Assembly (NCBI GenBank): GCA_012798455.1
Contig: JAAZNC010000004.1
Span: forward strand, 1 to 64,000
DNA: 64,000 nucleotides
From: Chloroflexota bacterium
GTDB taxonomy: Bacteria > Chloroflexota > Anaerolineae > Anaerolineales > Anaerolineaceae
Reading direction: 5' to 3'
The translations under genes and the position numbers were made by a program. The notes below the pieces were generated by a model. That model saw nothing but the letters and a program-made list of their open reading frames with translations, did no database searches and had not been told where the DNA came from. Within the stretch, counting starts at the first letter, position 1, and every line of letters begins with the position of its first letter. Positions 38,769 through 49,579 of this stretch are shown here, piece by piece.

Positions 38769-41115
38769 TATTTTTTATAAGCACATTGACCACGGTATCC
38801 AGATCAATTTGCAGGGCATAGATGCCCTCTTGGATCTTTTCGAAATTCACAATATCCCGTGATACTTCCAGATCGACCGATCTATCAGGGATCGCCAGGT
38901 AAATATTACTGCTGGTGCGACGCCCGGCATCCAGCGTGAAACGCGTTTCGGAGCGGCGCGCGTTCCATTTCTTGACCTCCCAGCCCTGGGAGAAATGCAC
39001 ATCCGACCCAAGGTACTGCACCTCACCTTCCTTAACAGGTCTCACCGCCAACAGTTTGCAACCGTGGGGGGCTATCTCAAACTCACCCAGACTGGTCAAA
39101 TGAGTGGAGCGAGTGATGTGCTGCTGCCAAAAACTGCTGATCCAGTATTCCCCTGCCGCAATTCCAAAGGAACGGCAGGTCAGGTCTTGCTTGACGGGGT
39201 GATCTTTCCAGTTCAAAATTGCCAGTAAATGCCAAGCACCGCAGACGCCCTGCAAATCCACCCGCAGCAGGTAAGGAATCTGATGCTCCAGCCAATCCAA
39301 TACCACCAAACGGGAAGAAATGGGTGGTAGCAAACGTGCAGCCATTTCGAAACGTTCTCTGGACAAGGCAGTCAGGTCATCCGAAAAGATCAACGAGCCA
39401 CCGCTCATGGCGATGACGGTCGCCAGGCTCTCAACCTCATCCAAACTCAATTCGGATTGGTCGCGCACCAGCAGACAATCCGGATCGTTGACCCACCAGC
39501 GCTCATGCAAAGCGGCTCTGGTGAGAATATTGCGCATGGAGGTACTGGCGCTGGGCATGCTGGGTTCTTTCTTAAATAGGAAACCAACATTAAAAATTTT
39601 GGGGTTCCAGCTGCCGCTCATATCCGGTCCGATGCGCATGGTGTCTACTAATCCAATGCCCGAGCCCAGCGGCAGCCCGCAGCCCACCAGGGTGGTCTGC
39701 CTGCCAGCGGTGTCACGGATGAGTTGCAGTCCCTCCCGCAGTACCTGGGCACGCGTTTTGGTGCTATCGAGGTATCGTCCCTGCAGCGCCGCCGCATACA
39801 GAAAATCCAATTTCAGGTAAGGGAACTTCCATTCATTCACAGCAGTGTGAATGAGCTGCTGCACATATTGGCTAGCTTGAGGTTGGGTGAGATCGAGGGC
39901 GGTACCCAGAGAGTTCCACACAAAGCCAGCGTTGACAGGGCTGCCATTGCGTTTGCGCAGTATCCAATCGGGATGTTCCTTGAAGAGATCCGAACCACGA
40001 TGAACGATGAAAGGCGCCAACCATACGCCCGGCGTAAAACCGGCGTCTTTGATTTGCCGACAGATGGGTTGCATTCCTCCGGCAAAACCGGGTCGGAATG
40101 CCAGCCAATCCCCAACCTGTTTCTGATAGCCGTCATCGATCTGCACCAGTTCGACGGGGAATTCATCGTGATATTCTTTCAGCATGATCAAGTTATCACG
40201 AATGATAGCCTCATTGATCTTCTGGTAGTACTGGTACCATGAACACCAACCCGCCGGTGTCTGGGCAACATAATGCACCTTATTTTCTTTTGCCACCAGA
40301 TCAAGATACGGAGCAATACTCTCGCTATGTTGTCCCTCGACCGGCATGGCAACCGCCCAATCGGTTTGGAGAGCACTGTCTGGCTGCAAGCTGACATTAT
40401 CTGTATTTGCCCACAACAAGAGGGAAGGACTGCGCCAATCAGGCAATGCCACATGCCCAAACTGCTCCTTCTGGGAAAGAAAACCCAGCAAACAGCCTTT
40501 TTGTTGTTGCGCATCATACAGCACACCAAACATATCCGCCACCGCCCCATGCCGGAAGGTATTCTTCAATCCGGCATCCACCACCATGGGATTCTGTAGC
40601 AGTCCCAGGCGAGAACGCATGGCAGGCTCTTGACGACTGCTGCTGCCCGCGAATGACCAGGACTGCCAACCATTGACAAAGAACCTGACCTTTTCAACAG
40701 GGCAGGTCATCTCAATATTAGAATTGTGCGATTGAGAACAGGGCTGCAGCAGAACGATCTGTTCGACCTGAACGGGACAGAAGCGCTGGTTGCTGACGAC
40801 CACCTTCCACAACAACGCCGGCTGCTCCTTCTCCATTGCGAAAATCACCTCGGCTGCCAGACCTTCAATTCCAGTATCGATCTGACAGTGCAGCTCCTGG
40901 CGCGTGCGAGAAAATAAAAGGTTTCCACCCTGGTGTTGGAGGGTATGTTCGTCCAGTTTCAGTGGGATCCGGAAACGCTCCCCCGCGATCCAGACCGCCA
41001 GCATTAATTGGGCTTCCCGGATATGAGGGAACCGATCTGTGCAGGGATGAATCGAAAAACAACCTGTCTCACCATTGATGGAAAGGGTTAATTGAGAATT
41101 TGTCAGGTGATCCAT
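38758..41115 (-). CDS. GH36-type alpha-galactosidase-like glycoside hydrolase
   Basis: GWCSWYQYYQKI, VQIDDGYQ, PYLKLDFLYAAA, IGPDMS. Confidence 0.9.
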   Translation of the reverse strand: MDHLTNSQLTLSINGETGCFSIHPCTDRFPHIREAQLMLAVWIAGERFRIPLKLDEHTLQHQGGNLLFSRTRQELHCQIDTGIEGLAAEVIFAMEKEQPALLWKVVVSNQRFCPVQVEQIVLLQPCSQSHNSNIEMTCPVEKVRFFVNGWQSWSFAGSSSRQEPAMRSRLGLLQNPMVVDAGLKNTFRHGAVADMFGVLYDAQQQKGCLLGFLSQKEQFGHVALPDWRSPSLLLWANTDNVSLQPDSALQTDWAVAMPVEGQHSESIAPYLDLVAKENKVHYVAQTPAGWCSWYQYYQKINEAIIRDNLIMLKEYHDEFPVELVQIDDGYQKQVGDWLAFRPGFAGGMQPICRQIKDAGFTPGVWLAPFIVHRGSDLFKEHPDWILRKRNGSPVNAGFVWNSLGTALDLTQPQASQYVQQLIHTAVNEWKFPYLKLDFLYAAALQGRYLDSTKTRAQVLREGLQLIRDTAGRQTTLVGCGLPLGSGIGLVDTMRIGPDMSGSWNPKIFNVGFLFKKEPSMPSASTSMRNILTRAALHERWWVNDPDCLLVRDQSELSLDEVESLATVIAMSGGSLIFSDDLTALSRERFEMAARLLPPISSRLVVLDWLEHQIPYLLRVDLQGVCGAWHLLAILNWKDHPVKQDLTCRSFGIAAGEYWISSFWQQHITRSTHLTSLGEFEIAPHGCKLLAVRPVKEGEVQYLGSDVHFSQGWEVKKWNARRSETRFTLDAGRRTSSNIYLAIPDRSVDLEVSRDIVNFEKIQEGIYALQIDLDTVVNVLIKNKKE

Positions 41116-41127
41116 CTTGCCCCCTTT

Positions 41128-43233
41128 TTATGAATTTGAATCGAGCGATACCTGTTCTACCCCGCGGAGGTAGCGATAAAGATTGAAATCGCCATGTTTT
41201 TCAAGCAACACCAGCCGCCTGCCAAAGATCCAACCATATGGGTCGCTTTCCAGGATCATCGCCTGGGGAGCATATACATAATCAAGGTTAATATCATCCA
41301 GATAATGAAAAGCCTGGGCGATCTTCAACTGCTCAAAATACTCACTACCGTTGATCAAGCCATCAAGATTGACAATGGTGCGATCTTGAATGAAATAAGC
41401 GATCACTCCACCACCGGTCATACCAATCACATTGCCCGGATGAGTATGCTCCTCCAGATATTTCGGTTCAGAGAGATAGGGATGCCTTTCAGGATCCAGA
41501 TCCATGTAGGAGTATTGCTTGATGATGGGGATTGCCAGATTGAGAACCAGGATGAAAGAAAAGACTCCTACCAATACCTGTGAAGCAGTACTGCCATATA
41601 AATAACGTTTATAACGGCGCAACACACTCTCCAACAAAATGCCAAAAGCAAGCAAGGTGCAGAGAATCTCCGGAATCCAATACCAGTATTTGGCATGCAG
41701 GTAACCGGTGGTCTTGTAATTAAAGAGATGGAAAACACATCCTACGAACAAGGGAAAGAAAGCCGTCTCCCGCATCGCTTTCTGGATAAAGCCTTTCTTG
41801 CGGTAGATGATCCATGCCAACAGCAAGACGACCAGCACCCAGATCAGTGCGCCAAAATCGCGTTTGAAATTGAGATAAGATATACTCTCTTCGGGGATTC
41901 CAGTCGACTGCGCCACCACTTCGATGATGAAACTCACCGGAGCAGTTATCAACCACCACGGACCGTCTTTCACGGAAGGATCGAACCAACTGCCCACCAC
42001 TTCACTCAGGGTTTTCAATGGTTGCCCATACACGGTCAGTGGCAGTGTACCCCACCAACGTTTGATAGTACCACTGATAGGTAGGTAGGACCCGGCATAA
42101 GAATTATTAAAGAGCATGTACGCCACCAACAAGATCAGGATGGGTGCAAAATAACACAGGGCGGAACCGATCCATTTTTTCCAATTTGTCTTGATAGAAA
42201 TATCTTCCTGGAATGCACGTTTTCTGGCTTTCATGTACAAAATATAGACCAGGCGCCAGCCTACCAGCAGGACACCCGATAGGATCATATCAATAACGAT
42301 CACCGCTCGTGGAAAACCCAAGAAAACATGCAGAATATCATGCAGGGTAAAGATGATCCCCAAAGTCAGGATTGATGAGCCACCAATCGCCAACGCACTG
42401 GCGAACAATTGTTTTTGCATAGAGTGTGAGGAATCCACCACATATCCCTTGAGCCCATACTGCAACACCACTTTTGAAACCAGCGAAAGCACGATGAAGA
42501 TATAAAAGAATGGCAGGAAATTGAAGATATTATCCGTATTTTGCACCCGTACATAATATGAAATGATGGCTGAAAGAAAAGCCAGCAAGGCATCCATCAG
42601 CACCTGCCAGCGCAGAGTGGAGCGACGGAAAACCAGCCAGATTCCCATAATGACAACGATGAATATACTATCCAGACGACTGAAGAGCAGGAGTGCGCCC
42701 AGTAAACTCATCACCAACACATTTCGGGGTTTGAGTTCTCTTTCATCGAAGGACGCCAGATAACTCAAGGCTGCTACCAGTGCAAATGCAGTGACGCCTG
42801 ATTCCAACCCTAATTGCGAAGTCAATTCATGGATGGCGGGTGTGAATGTCCAAAAAATCGCCACGAACCAACCGCTCTCTTTGGAAAAACGGCTGGCAAA
42901 GAAACGGTAAAGCAGTATCCCGGTTCCGGCATTGAACAATGCCAGTAGCATAATCGTGATGCGCAGAGGTAAATACAGGTTTACTTTGGCAAGGCTGAAG
43001 ACCGGTACGCAGATCGCCATCCATAAGGGATGAAAACCATTGGTAGCACTAAGACCATCAAAAGTAATGCCTTTGCCTGCGGCAATGTTACGGGCAGTGA
43101 CAAAATAATAGAAAGCATCATCGGTCTTGAACCAGTTCAATAACCTCGCCGGTGGCGAGAAAGCCACATAGGCGTGCAATGCCAAGACGATGACCAGCAG
43201 CAAGATTTCAAATGGGATTCTTTTTTTCTTCAT
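41128..43233 (-). CDS. Multi-TM glycosyltransferase-like membrane protein (GT39/ArnT-like)
   Basis: 701 aa, ~12 TM; FKTDDAFYYFVTARNIAAGKGITFDGLSATNGFHPLW. Confidence 0.78.
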   Translation of the reverse strand: MKKKRIPFEILLLVIVLALHAYVAFSPPARLLNWFKTDDAFYYFVTARNIAAGKGITFDGLSATNGFHPLWMAICVPVFSLAKVNLYLPLRITIMLLALFNAGTGILLYRFFASRFSKESGWFVAIFWTFTPAIHELTSQLGLESGVTAFALVAALSYLASFDERELKPRNVLVMSLLGALLLFSRLDSIFIVVIMGIWLVFRRSTLRWQVLMDALLAFLSAIISYYVRVQNTDNIFNFLPFFYIFIVLSLVSKVVLQYGLKGYVVDSSHSMQKQLFASALAIGGSSILTLGIIFTLHDILHVFLGFPRAVIVIDMILSGVLLVGWRLVYILYMKARKRAFQEDISIKTNWKKWIGSALCYFAPILILLVAYMLFNNSYAGSYLPISGTIKRWWGTLPLTVYGQPLKTLSEVVGSWFDPSVKDGPWWLITAPVSFIIEVVAQSTGIPEESISYLNFKRDFGALIWVLVVLLLAWIIYRKKGFIQKAMRETAFFPLFVGCVFHLFNYKTTGYLHAKYWYWIPEILCTLLAFGILLESVLRRYKRYLYGSTASQVLVGVFSFILVLNLAIPIIKQYSYMDLDPERHPYLSEPKYLEEHTHPGNVIGMTGGGVIAYFIQDRTIVNLDGLINGSEYFEQLKIAQAFHYLDDINLDYVYAPQAMILESDPYGWIFGRRLVLLEKHGDFNLYRYLRGVEQVSLDSNS

Positions 43234-43333
43234 ATTTATGTCCGATCATGGATGTGGAATTATTATAGCGCATGCAAAGAAAGAGAAGGTTCTTTTTCAT
43301 CATGCACCTTCTCTTTCATATCGGTTTATTAAT

Positions 43334-45253
43334 CTAGGACAAACCAGTGATCTTTCCACTTTGCAGATCAATATCGATATCCATGAATGCCGGTCTGGTG
43401 GGCAATCCCGGCATGGTGCTGATCTCACCTGCCAGCGGATACAAGAAACCCGCACCAGCGGAAAGGCGAATATCCCGGATCGGAAAACGAAAGCCACGCG
43501 GAACACCTTTCAAGGCAGCATCATGGCTCAAGCTCAAATGGGTCTTTGCCATACAGATCGGTAAACCAGCATAACCCAATTTGGTAAATTCCGCGATCTT
43601 TTGTTCGGCTTCGGGAGAATAATCGACCTCCTCTGCTCCATAGACCTCCCTGGCAATGGTCTCTATTTTCTGTTTGATAGGTTGATCCAGTGGATAGAGA
43701 AATTGAAAATCAGCAGGACTCTCGGCAGCCTTGACCACGGCTTGTGCCAGCGCTACCGCACCGGCGCCACCTTCTTCCCAGTGATTGGTGATGACACAAT
43801 CTTCCGCCTTACCCGAAGCGCGCACGGCATTCTGAATCAATGCCAATTCGGCATCCGTATCGGTGATAAAACGATTGATGGCGACCACGGTGGGAATGCC
43901 AAAATGGCTGGCGATGCCAATATGGTGAAAAAGATGTTCTGTTCCTTTCTGCAACAGATCCAGATTCTCTTCGGTATAAGCTCTATCAAGAGGTTGCCCG
44001 GCTGTGACCTTGGCTCCGCCGCCATGCATCTTCAGGGCACGGACAGTTGCCACCAACACCACCACATCCGGTTTCAACCCGGAATAGCGGCACTTGATAT
44101 CAAAGAACTTCTCCATTCCAATATCCGAACCGAAACCCGATTCGGTGATCACATAATCTGCCAGTTTCAGCCCGATCTGATCTGCCAGAATAGAACTATT
44201 ACCATGGGCGATATTGGCAAACGGACCGGCATGCACAAAGACCGGAGTACCTTCCAATGTTTGCATCAGATTGGGTTTGATGGCATCTGACATGAGCACG
44301 GTCAACGCTCCGGCAATCCCCAGGTCTTCGGCGGTAATCGGTTCGCCCTTGCGGTTCAACGCCACCACCATTTCACCCAGGCGTTTGCGCATATCTTCCA
44401 GACCGGTAGCGAGCGCCAGCACTGCCATGATCTCGCTGGCTACGGTAATATAAAATCCGGTCCTTCGTTCTGCGCCGCTCTCCTGCGGACCCTGTCCGAT
44501 AGTGATACCGCGCAGGAAGCGGTCATTGGTATCGATCCCGCGCATCCAGAAGACATGATCCGGGTCGATATCCAGCCGCACCAGACGGCTTTTTTCTTCC
44601 GCCGAGAGCGCATCCAGATGCTGTGGATCAATACCCAATTTCTGCAGTCTGCCAAACTGTCCTCTACCCACCTGATATTTTCCGTCCTTCCCCAGCGGAT
44701 ACAACCGCCGGAACAGGGCGTCATCGCTCTGACGATTTTCATGATACAAACGGGTATCGATGGCAGCTGCCAGCAAGTTATTGGCAGCGGTCACAGCATG
44801 GATATCACCGGTCAGGTGCAGGTTCAACTCTTCCATGGGAATGACCTGGCTGTATCCACCTCCAGCGGCGCCACCCTTGATGCCAAAGGTGGGTCCCTGG
44901 CTGGGTTGGCGGATACAGGTGACCACACGTTTTTTCAGATGCGCACCCAGTGCCTGGCTCAACCCAACCGTGGTAGTGGTTTTTCCTTCACCCAATGGGG
45001 TGGGATTGATGGCAGTCACATCGATATACTTGCCATTGGGCAGGTCTTTAAAACGTTCCAGCACTTCCAGTTTGACCTTGGCTTTATACGGGCCATATAG
45101 TTCCAATTCTTCCGGTCGGATACCCAGATCTTCTGCCACATCCCTGACCGGTCGCAAGCTGGCTGCCTGAGCGATCTCGATATCATTCGGAACCGGCTTT
45201 TTCAGCTCCAACTTGGTAGTGCGAAACGGTTTATGTTCTTTCTCCATACTCAT
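43334..45253 (-). CDS. fhs: Formate-tetrahydrofolate ligase, eukaryotic C1-THF-synthase-like form
   Basis: 639 aa; [31 protein letters not shown]; long insertion [53 protein letters not shown]. Confidence 0.95.
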   Translation of the reverse strand: MSMEKEHKPFRTTKLELKKPVPNDIEIAQAASLRPVRDVAEDLGIRPEELELYGPYKAKVKLEVLERFKDLPNGKYIDVTAINPTPLGEGKTTTTVGLSQALGAHLKKRVVTCIRQPSQGPTFGIKGGAAGGGYSQVIPMEELNLHLTGDIHAVTAANNLLAAAIDTRLYHENRQSDDALFRRLYPLGKDGKYQVGRGQFGRLQKLGIDPQHLDALSAEEKSRLVRLDIDPDHVFWMRGIDTNDRFLRGITIGQGPQESGAERRTGFYITVASEIMAVLALATGLEDMRKRLGEMVVALNRKGEPITAEDLGIAGALTVLMSDAIKPNLMQTLEGTPVFVHAGPFANIAHGNSSILADQIGLKLADYVITESGFGSDIGMEKFFDIKCRYSGLKPDVVVLVATVRALKMHGGGAKVTAGQPLDRAYTEENLDLLQKGTEHLFHHIGIASHFGIPTVVAINRFITDTDAELALIQNAVRASGKAEDCVITNHWEEGGAGAVALAQAVVKAAESPADFQFLYPLDQPIKQKIETIAREVYGAEEVDYSPEAEQKIAEFTKLGYAGLPICMAKTHLSLSHDAALKGVPRGFRFPIRDIRLSAGAGFLYPLAGEISTMPGLPTRPAFMDIDIDLQSGKITGLS

Positions 45254-45266
45254 CCCTCATTTCTGC

Positions 45267-46505
45267 TCAGGGCTCACTTTCCACAGGTTCAGCGAGCTTC
45301 TTATGCGCGGCTGGCTGCATTGCAAGATAACCCATAGCAGAGATAGTGCAAATGATGCCACCCGCATACCAAACCCAATTGGGATTGTAATTATCCATAA
45401 TGATACCAGCAGCCAGTGGACCGATTGCCTGTGCAGTTCCAAAACTCAGGTTGAAAACTGCCATATATCTGCCGCGCATGGTTTCTGGTGCGATCTGGGC
45501 AACCATGGACTGGAGAATGGGGGAACTGACCATTTCGCCGATCGTGATGATCGCCATCGCCAGCAAGAAAAGCGCATAGCTACTCACAAAACCATACATA
45601 GCAAACCCGACCGCATAAAGCATATTCCCCAGAAACATCATACTCATCGGTTTGTACCGGGTAATACGGCTGGTGATCCAGAACTGCATTAACACCACCA
45701 TGATGGCATTCAAGGAAAGGATATACCCATATTTTTGCGATGAAATACCGTGCAAATCACGCAAGAAAACGGACAGACTGGAATTCATCTGCATGTAAAC
45801 CAGATTGGTCAGCAGGGTCAACAGCAAAAAACCCAGGAAGACGGTATCTCTCAGAATATGGCGGTAACCGGTCAAGGTTCCCCACAGGCTTTGTTCTGCT
45901 TCGGGGTGGTTTTCATCCGCCTGGGGTTTGGTTTCAGGTATCTTGAGATAGACAATCAAACCAGTGATCATGCTGATCACAAAATCAGCCACAAAGAGAT
46001 AGAAGAAATTGTAGCCAGCCAACAAGCCACCGATCATCGGTCCGAAGGAAACGGACAGGTTCACCACCACGCGCAGAATACTGAAACCCTGGGCACGTTG
46101 CTTTTCGGGCAAGATATCTGCCATCATGGCATTCACTGCTGGTCCGCCAATGTTACCCACCAGACCGGTGATGATGGTGAAGATCATGAAAGTTTGATAG
46201 GTTGGGATAAATCCCATCAAGAGGCTGCTGGTCCCGCTCAGTAGAATACCAGCCAGCAACATATTTTTTCGCCCAAATTTATCTGTCAGGGCACCGCTGA
46301 GCATATTACCGAAGAACATGGCAGAGGTATGCAGGGTAAAGATAAACCCCACCTCGGTCATACCCACTCCGAATTTTTCAGTGATATATAGGGAGAAGAA
46401 AGGATAGAGCAATGAACCGCCCAGACGGTCGATAAACATAGCTCCGATCAGGGTCCAGAATGTGGTCGTGAATTCGTGATAGGTTTGTTTGATGCTTTTG
46501 AACAA
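45267..46505 (-). CDS. MFS transporter
   Basis: 412 aa, 12 TM, GALTDKFGRKNML loop. Confidence 0.92.
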   Translation of the reverse strand: MFKSIKQTYHEFTTTFWTLIGAMFIDRLGGSLLYPFFSLYITEKFGVGMTEVGFIFTLHTSAMFFGNMLSGALTDKFGRKNMLLAGILLSGTSSLLMGFIPTYQTFMIFTIITGLVGNIGGPAVNAMMADILPEKQRAQGFSILRVVVNLSVSFGPMIGGLLAGYNFFYLFVADFVISMITGLIVYLKIPETKPQADENHPEAEQSLWGTLTGYRHILRDTVFLGFLLLTLLTNLVYMQMNSSLSVFLRDLHGISSQKYGYILSLNAIMVVLMQFWITSRITRYKPMSMMFLGNMLYAVGFAMYGFVSSYALFLLAMAIITIGEMVSSPILQSMVAQIAPETMRGRYMAVFNLSFGTAQAIGPLAAGIIMDNYNPNWVWYAGGIICTISAMGYLAMQPAAHKKLAEPVESEP

Positions 46506-46508
46506 TGA

Positions 46509-47735
46509 CTACTCCGTTGCAACAGCCTCCAAGCGTTTTTGTGCGTTGGGATTCAGAATGATATACCCAAACATGGTAATCGTGCAAATACAACCCGCCA
46601 TGACCCAGACCAGGTTAGGATTGAGATTATCCATGATCAACCCAGCAAAGAACGTGCTGAAAATATTGGGGATACCCCAGCTCAACCCGGCGAAGGCATT
46701 GTAACGCCCGCGTTTATCTTCGGGTGCCAGATTCGCCACCAACCCACTGGAGGTAGGAATATGCACCATTTCACCAAAGGTGATGATCGCCATCGCCAGC
46801 ATGAACTGCCAGTATTTTTGCACAAAGCCAAACATTGTAAAACCGACCCCATAGAGAACGGTGGTCAATGCCATCATCTGCATGGGTGGTTTTTTTCTGG
46901 TAAGGCGCGTAATGCTGAACTGGAACAGCACCACCAGAGCAGCATTCATGCTCATCAGCCAACCATAGCCCTTGGCGGGGATGGCATGCTGTGAGTTGAG
47001 GTAAACAGATAAGGTACTGTACATCTGGCTGTACACAAACACCAGCAGCATGGAGATGAGCACAAAACCCAGGAAGAGCCGGTCTTTCGCTACCAAACCA
47101 TAACCCTTTATAGTGGTCATCAGTGAATCTTTTTCGCTCTCCACATTTCCGCTCGGCATGGTTTCCGGTATCTTTGCCATCACAATGATGGCGGTAATGA
47201 TACTGGCAACCGCATCCAAGATGAAGACCAACATGTAGGACCTGCTGGCAACCAACCCTCCGAGCGCCGGTCCGATGATCCATGCCAGGTTACCTACCAC
47301 CCGGATAATGCCAAAACCCTCAGCGCGTTTTTCCGGTGGAAGCATATCGGTGGTCATGGCACCGCGTGCCGGGCCTGCGATATCCGATAACATACCCACC
47401 ACGGTGGAAACCAGAGCAAAGGCCCACAGATCATTGACGATACCCATCAAAATGGCAGTGGTGGCCGATAAGATCAGCCCTGCCACCAGCATGGTCTTGC
47501 GCCCGATCTTGTCGGTCAGCGCTCCTCCCAGCATATTCCCGATCACTCCCGAGATCGACCAAACACCAAATAACAGCCCAATGGTGGTCATATTGACGCC
47601 GAATTTTTGCGCAATATACAACGAATAGAAAGGTTGGATCATGGTGCCACCGACCCGGTCAATAAAAGTGGCACCCGCCAAGATTTGGAAATGTTTCGGA
47701 TATTCGTTAAAGGTTGATATAACTTTCTTCAGCAC
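46509..47735 (-). CDS. MFS transporter, paralog of the adjacent gene
   Basis: 408 aa, 12 TM, GALTDKIGRKTML; clearly homologous to 45267-46505. Confidence 0.92.
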   Translation of the reverse strand: MLKKVISTFNEYPKHFQILAGATFIDRVGGTMIQPFYSLYIAQKFGVNMTTIGLLFGVWSISGVIGNMLGGALTDKIGRKTMLVAGLILSATTAILMGIVNDLWAFALVSTVVGMLSDIAGPARGAMTTDMLPPEKRAEGFGIIRVVGNLAWIIGPALGGLVASRSYMLVFILDAVASIITAIIVMAKIPETMPSGNVESEKDSLMTTIKGYGLVAKDRLFLGFVLISMLLVFVYSQMYSTLSVYLNSQHAIPAKGYGWLMSMNAALVVLFQFSITRLTRKKPPMQMMALTTVLYGVGFTMFGFVQKYWQFMLAMAIITFGEMVHIPTSSGLVANLAPEDKRGRYNAFAGLSWGIPNIFSTFFAGLIMDNLNPNLVWVMAGCICTITMFGYIILNPNAQKRLEAVATE

Positions 47736-47820
47736 AGGACCCTCCCAGATTTTAACAGACTTAAAAGTATACTCCCCAAATAATGTGCCAGTAAATTAGC
47801 TTACGATATAATCTTTAAAT

Positions 47821-48228
47821 ATGACAAAAAAGACTGGCATCACGCTTGCTACTGTTCTTCCGGCAGCGCTCATCCTCGATCTGGCTGGCAGCGGAGGACT
47901 GGCGTTCGTATTTCTCAACACCCAGCCATTTTTGGGCCCACGTTGGCTATTGTTCTTTTTCACTTCGCTGCTTGCCTGTGGGATAAGCCTCCCATTCTTC
48001 ACCATTCTACAGAAGCGTTTTTCAAAAAAAACTTTTTTGGAAGGAGTGCTGGTGCGAGAAGTGCTGCTGTTTGCCATTTATATCGATGTGCTGCTGTGGT
48101 TACAGTTTGGTAGAGCATTGAACGATCTGATAATGATCCTGTTGGGAATGGGATTCGTCTTGCTGGAGATCTTCCTGCGCATCAATGAAAAAGCAGCGTT
48201 CAATCCGGATGAAGACAACCATGATTAA
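47821..48228 (+). CDS. Uncharacterised small membrane protein
   Basis: 135 aa, about 4 TM; overlaps selA start (ATGATTAA). Confidence 0.7.
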   Translation: MTKKTGITLATVLPAALILDLAGSGGLAFVFLNTQPFLGPRWLLFFFTSLLACGISLPFFTILQKRFSKKTFLEGVLVREVLLFAIYIDVLLWLQFGRALNDLIMILLGMGFVLLEIFLRINEKAAFNPDEDNHD

Positions 48229-49567
48229 CCGTCCCCACCTCCCTTCGATCGATCAACTCCTTCAAAACGAACAGGTGCAGCCCATGCTGGAAAAATTCGG
48301 GCACGATCTGGTCGTGAGTGCGCTACGCCAGGTGGTCAAAGGATTGCGCCAGAGCCAGCGCATCGCATCCGACCAAGTGATCATCGAAGGAACCGACGTA
48401 TTACTCAACCAGTGGAGCGCCCCCACCCTGCTACCGGTCATCAACGCCAGCGGCATCTTGCTACATACTAATCTGGGACGCGCGCCCCTTTCTGAAAAAG
48501 CGTTCAGTGCCATGCAGGATATGGCTGTTTCCTATAACAATCTGGAATTCGATTTGGATAGCGGCAGGCGCGGTAGCCGAGCACTGCATGCCGAGCAGAT
48601 CATCACCCGTCTTACCGGCGCAGAAAGTGCATATGTGGTCAATAACAATGCCGCCGCGGTGCTACTGGTGCTTTCAGCCCTGGCAAATCGTAAACGCGTG
48701 CTGGTCTCACGCTCACAAATGGTGGAGATCGGAGGCGGTTTCCGCGTGCCGGATGTGATGCGCCAATCAGGGGCGAAGCTGGTGGAGATCGGCACCACCA
48801 ACCGCCTGCATCTTTATGATTACGAGAACGCGCTGCAGGAAGCGGCTGGCATGGTTTTGTGCGCCCATCACTCCAATTTCAAGATCGTGGGGTTCACCAA
48901 GGAACCAGCGCTCCGCGACATCTGCACGGTTGCCCATGCCAAAGACATTCCAGTCTTCCATGACCTAGGATCCGGCGCTCTGCTGGATACGGCAACTTTT
49001 GGGCTGGCTCACGAACCGACCGTGCAGGAATCCTTGCAGGCGGGGGTAGATGTGCTCAGTTTTTCGGGGGATAAACTAATGGGAGGACCGCAAGCCGGTA
49101 TCATTGTTGGGCGCAAAGCATTACTGGACAAGATCAAAAAACATCCCCTGGCACGCGCTCTGCGCCCGGATAAACTATGCTTGGCGGGTGTCACCGCCAC
49201 GCTCTTGAGCTACCTCACTGGAAAAGCCACCCACGAGATCCCGATATGGCAAATGATATCCCTCCCGCTGGACGAAATCCACCAGACAGCATTGAAATGG
49301 AAGCAAACACTTGGCCAGGGAGAGATCATCCCCGGCAAATCCATGGTGGGTGGCGGCAGCCTGCCAGAGGAAAGCATGCCTACTACTCTATTTGCCCTGC
49401 ATGTATCAAAACCGGACCGCTTTATGCAAAGCCTGCGGCAGCAACGCATTCCCATCATCGCCCGCATTGAAGCAGACCAGGTACTGTTTGATCCCCGTAC
49501 GGTATTGCCGCACCAGGAATCTTATCTGTTAGAAACACTGCAGAAACTATTGCAGTCAAATGCATAA
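48221..49567 (+). CDS. selA: L-seryl-tRNA(Sec) selenium transferase
   Basis: INASGILLHTNLGRAPLSEKA, VNNNAAAVLL, EIGGGFRVPDVMRQSGAKLVEIGTTNR, SGDKLMGGPQAGIIVG. Confidence 0.93.
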   Translation: MINRPHLPSIDQLLQNEQVQPMLEKFGHDLVVSALRQVVKGLRQSQRIASDQVIIEGTDVLLNQWSAPTLLPVINASGILLHTNLGRAPLSEKAFSAMQDMAVSYNNLEFDLDSGRRGSRALHAEQIITRLTGAESAYVVNNNAAAVLLVLSALANRKRVLVSRSQMVEIGGGFRVPDVMRQSGAKLVEIGTTNRLHLYDYENALQEAAGMVLCAHHSNFKIVGFTKEPALRDICTVAHAKDIPVFHDLGSGALLDTATFGLAHEPTVQESLQAGVDVLSFSGDKLMGGPQAGIIVGRKALLDKIKKHPLARALRPDKLCLAGVTATLLSYLTGKATHEIPIWQMISLPLDEIHQTALKWKQTLGQGEIIPGKSMVGGGSLPEESMPTTLFALHVSKPDRFMQSLRQQRIPIIARIEADQVLFDPRTVLPHQESYLLETLQKLLQSNA

Positions 49568-49579
49568 GAGGAGAGCATA

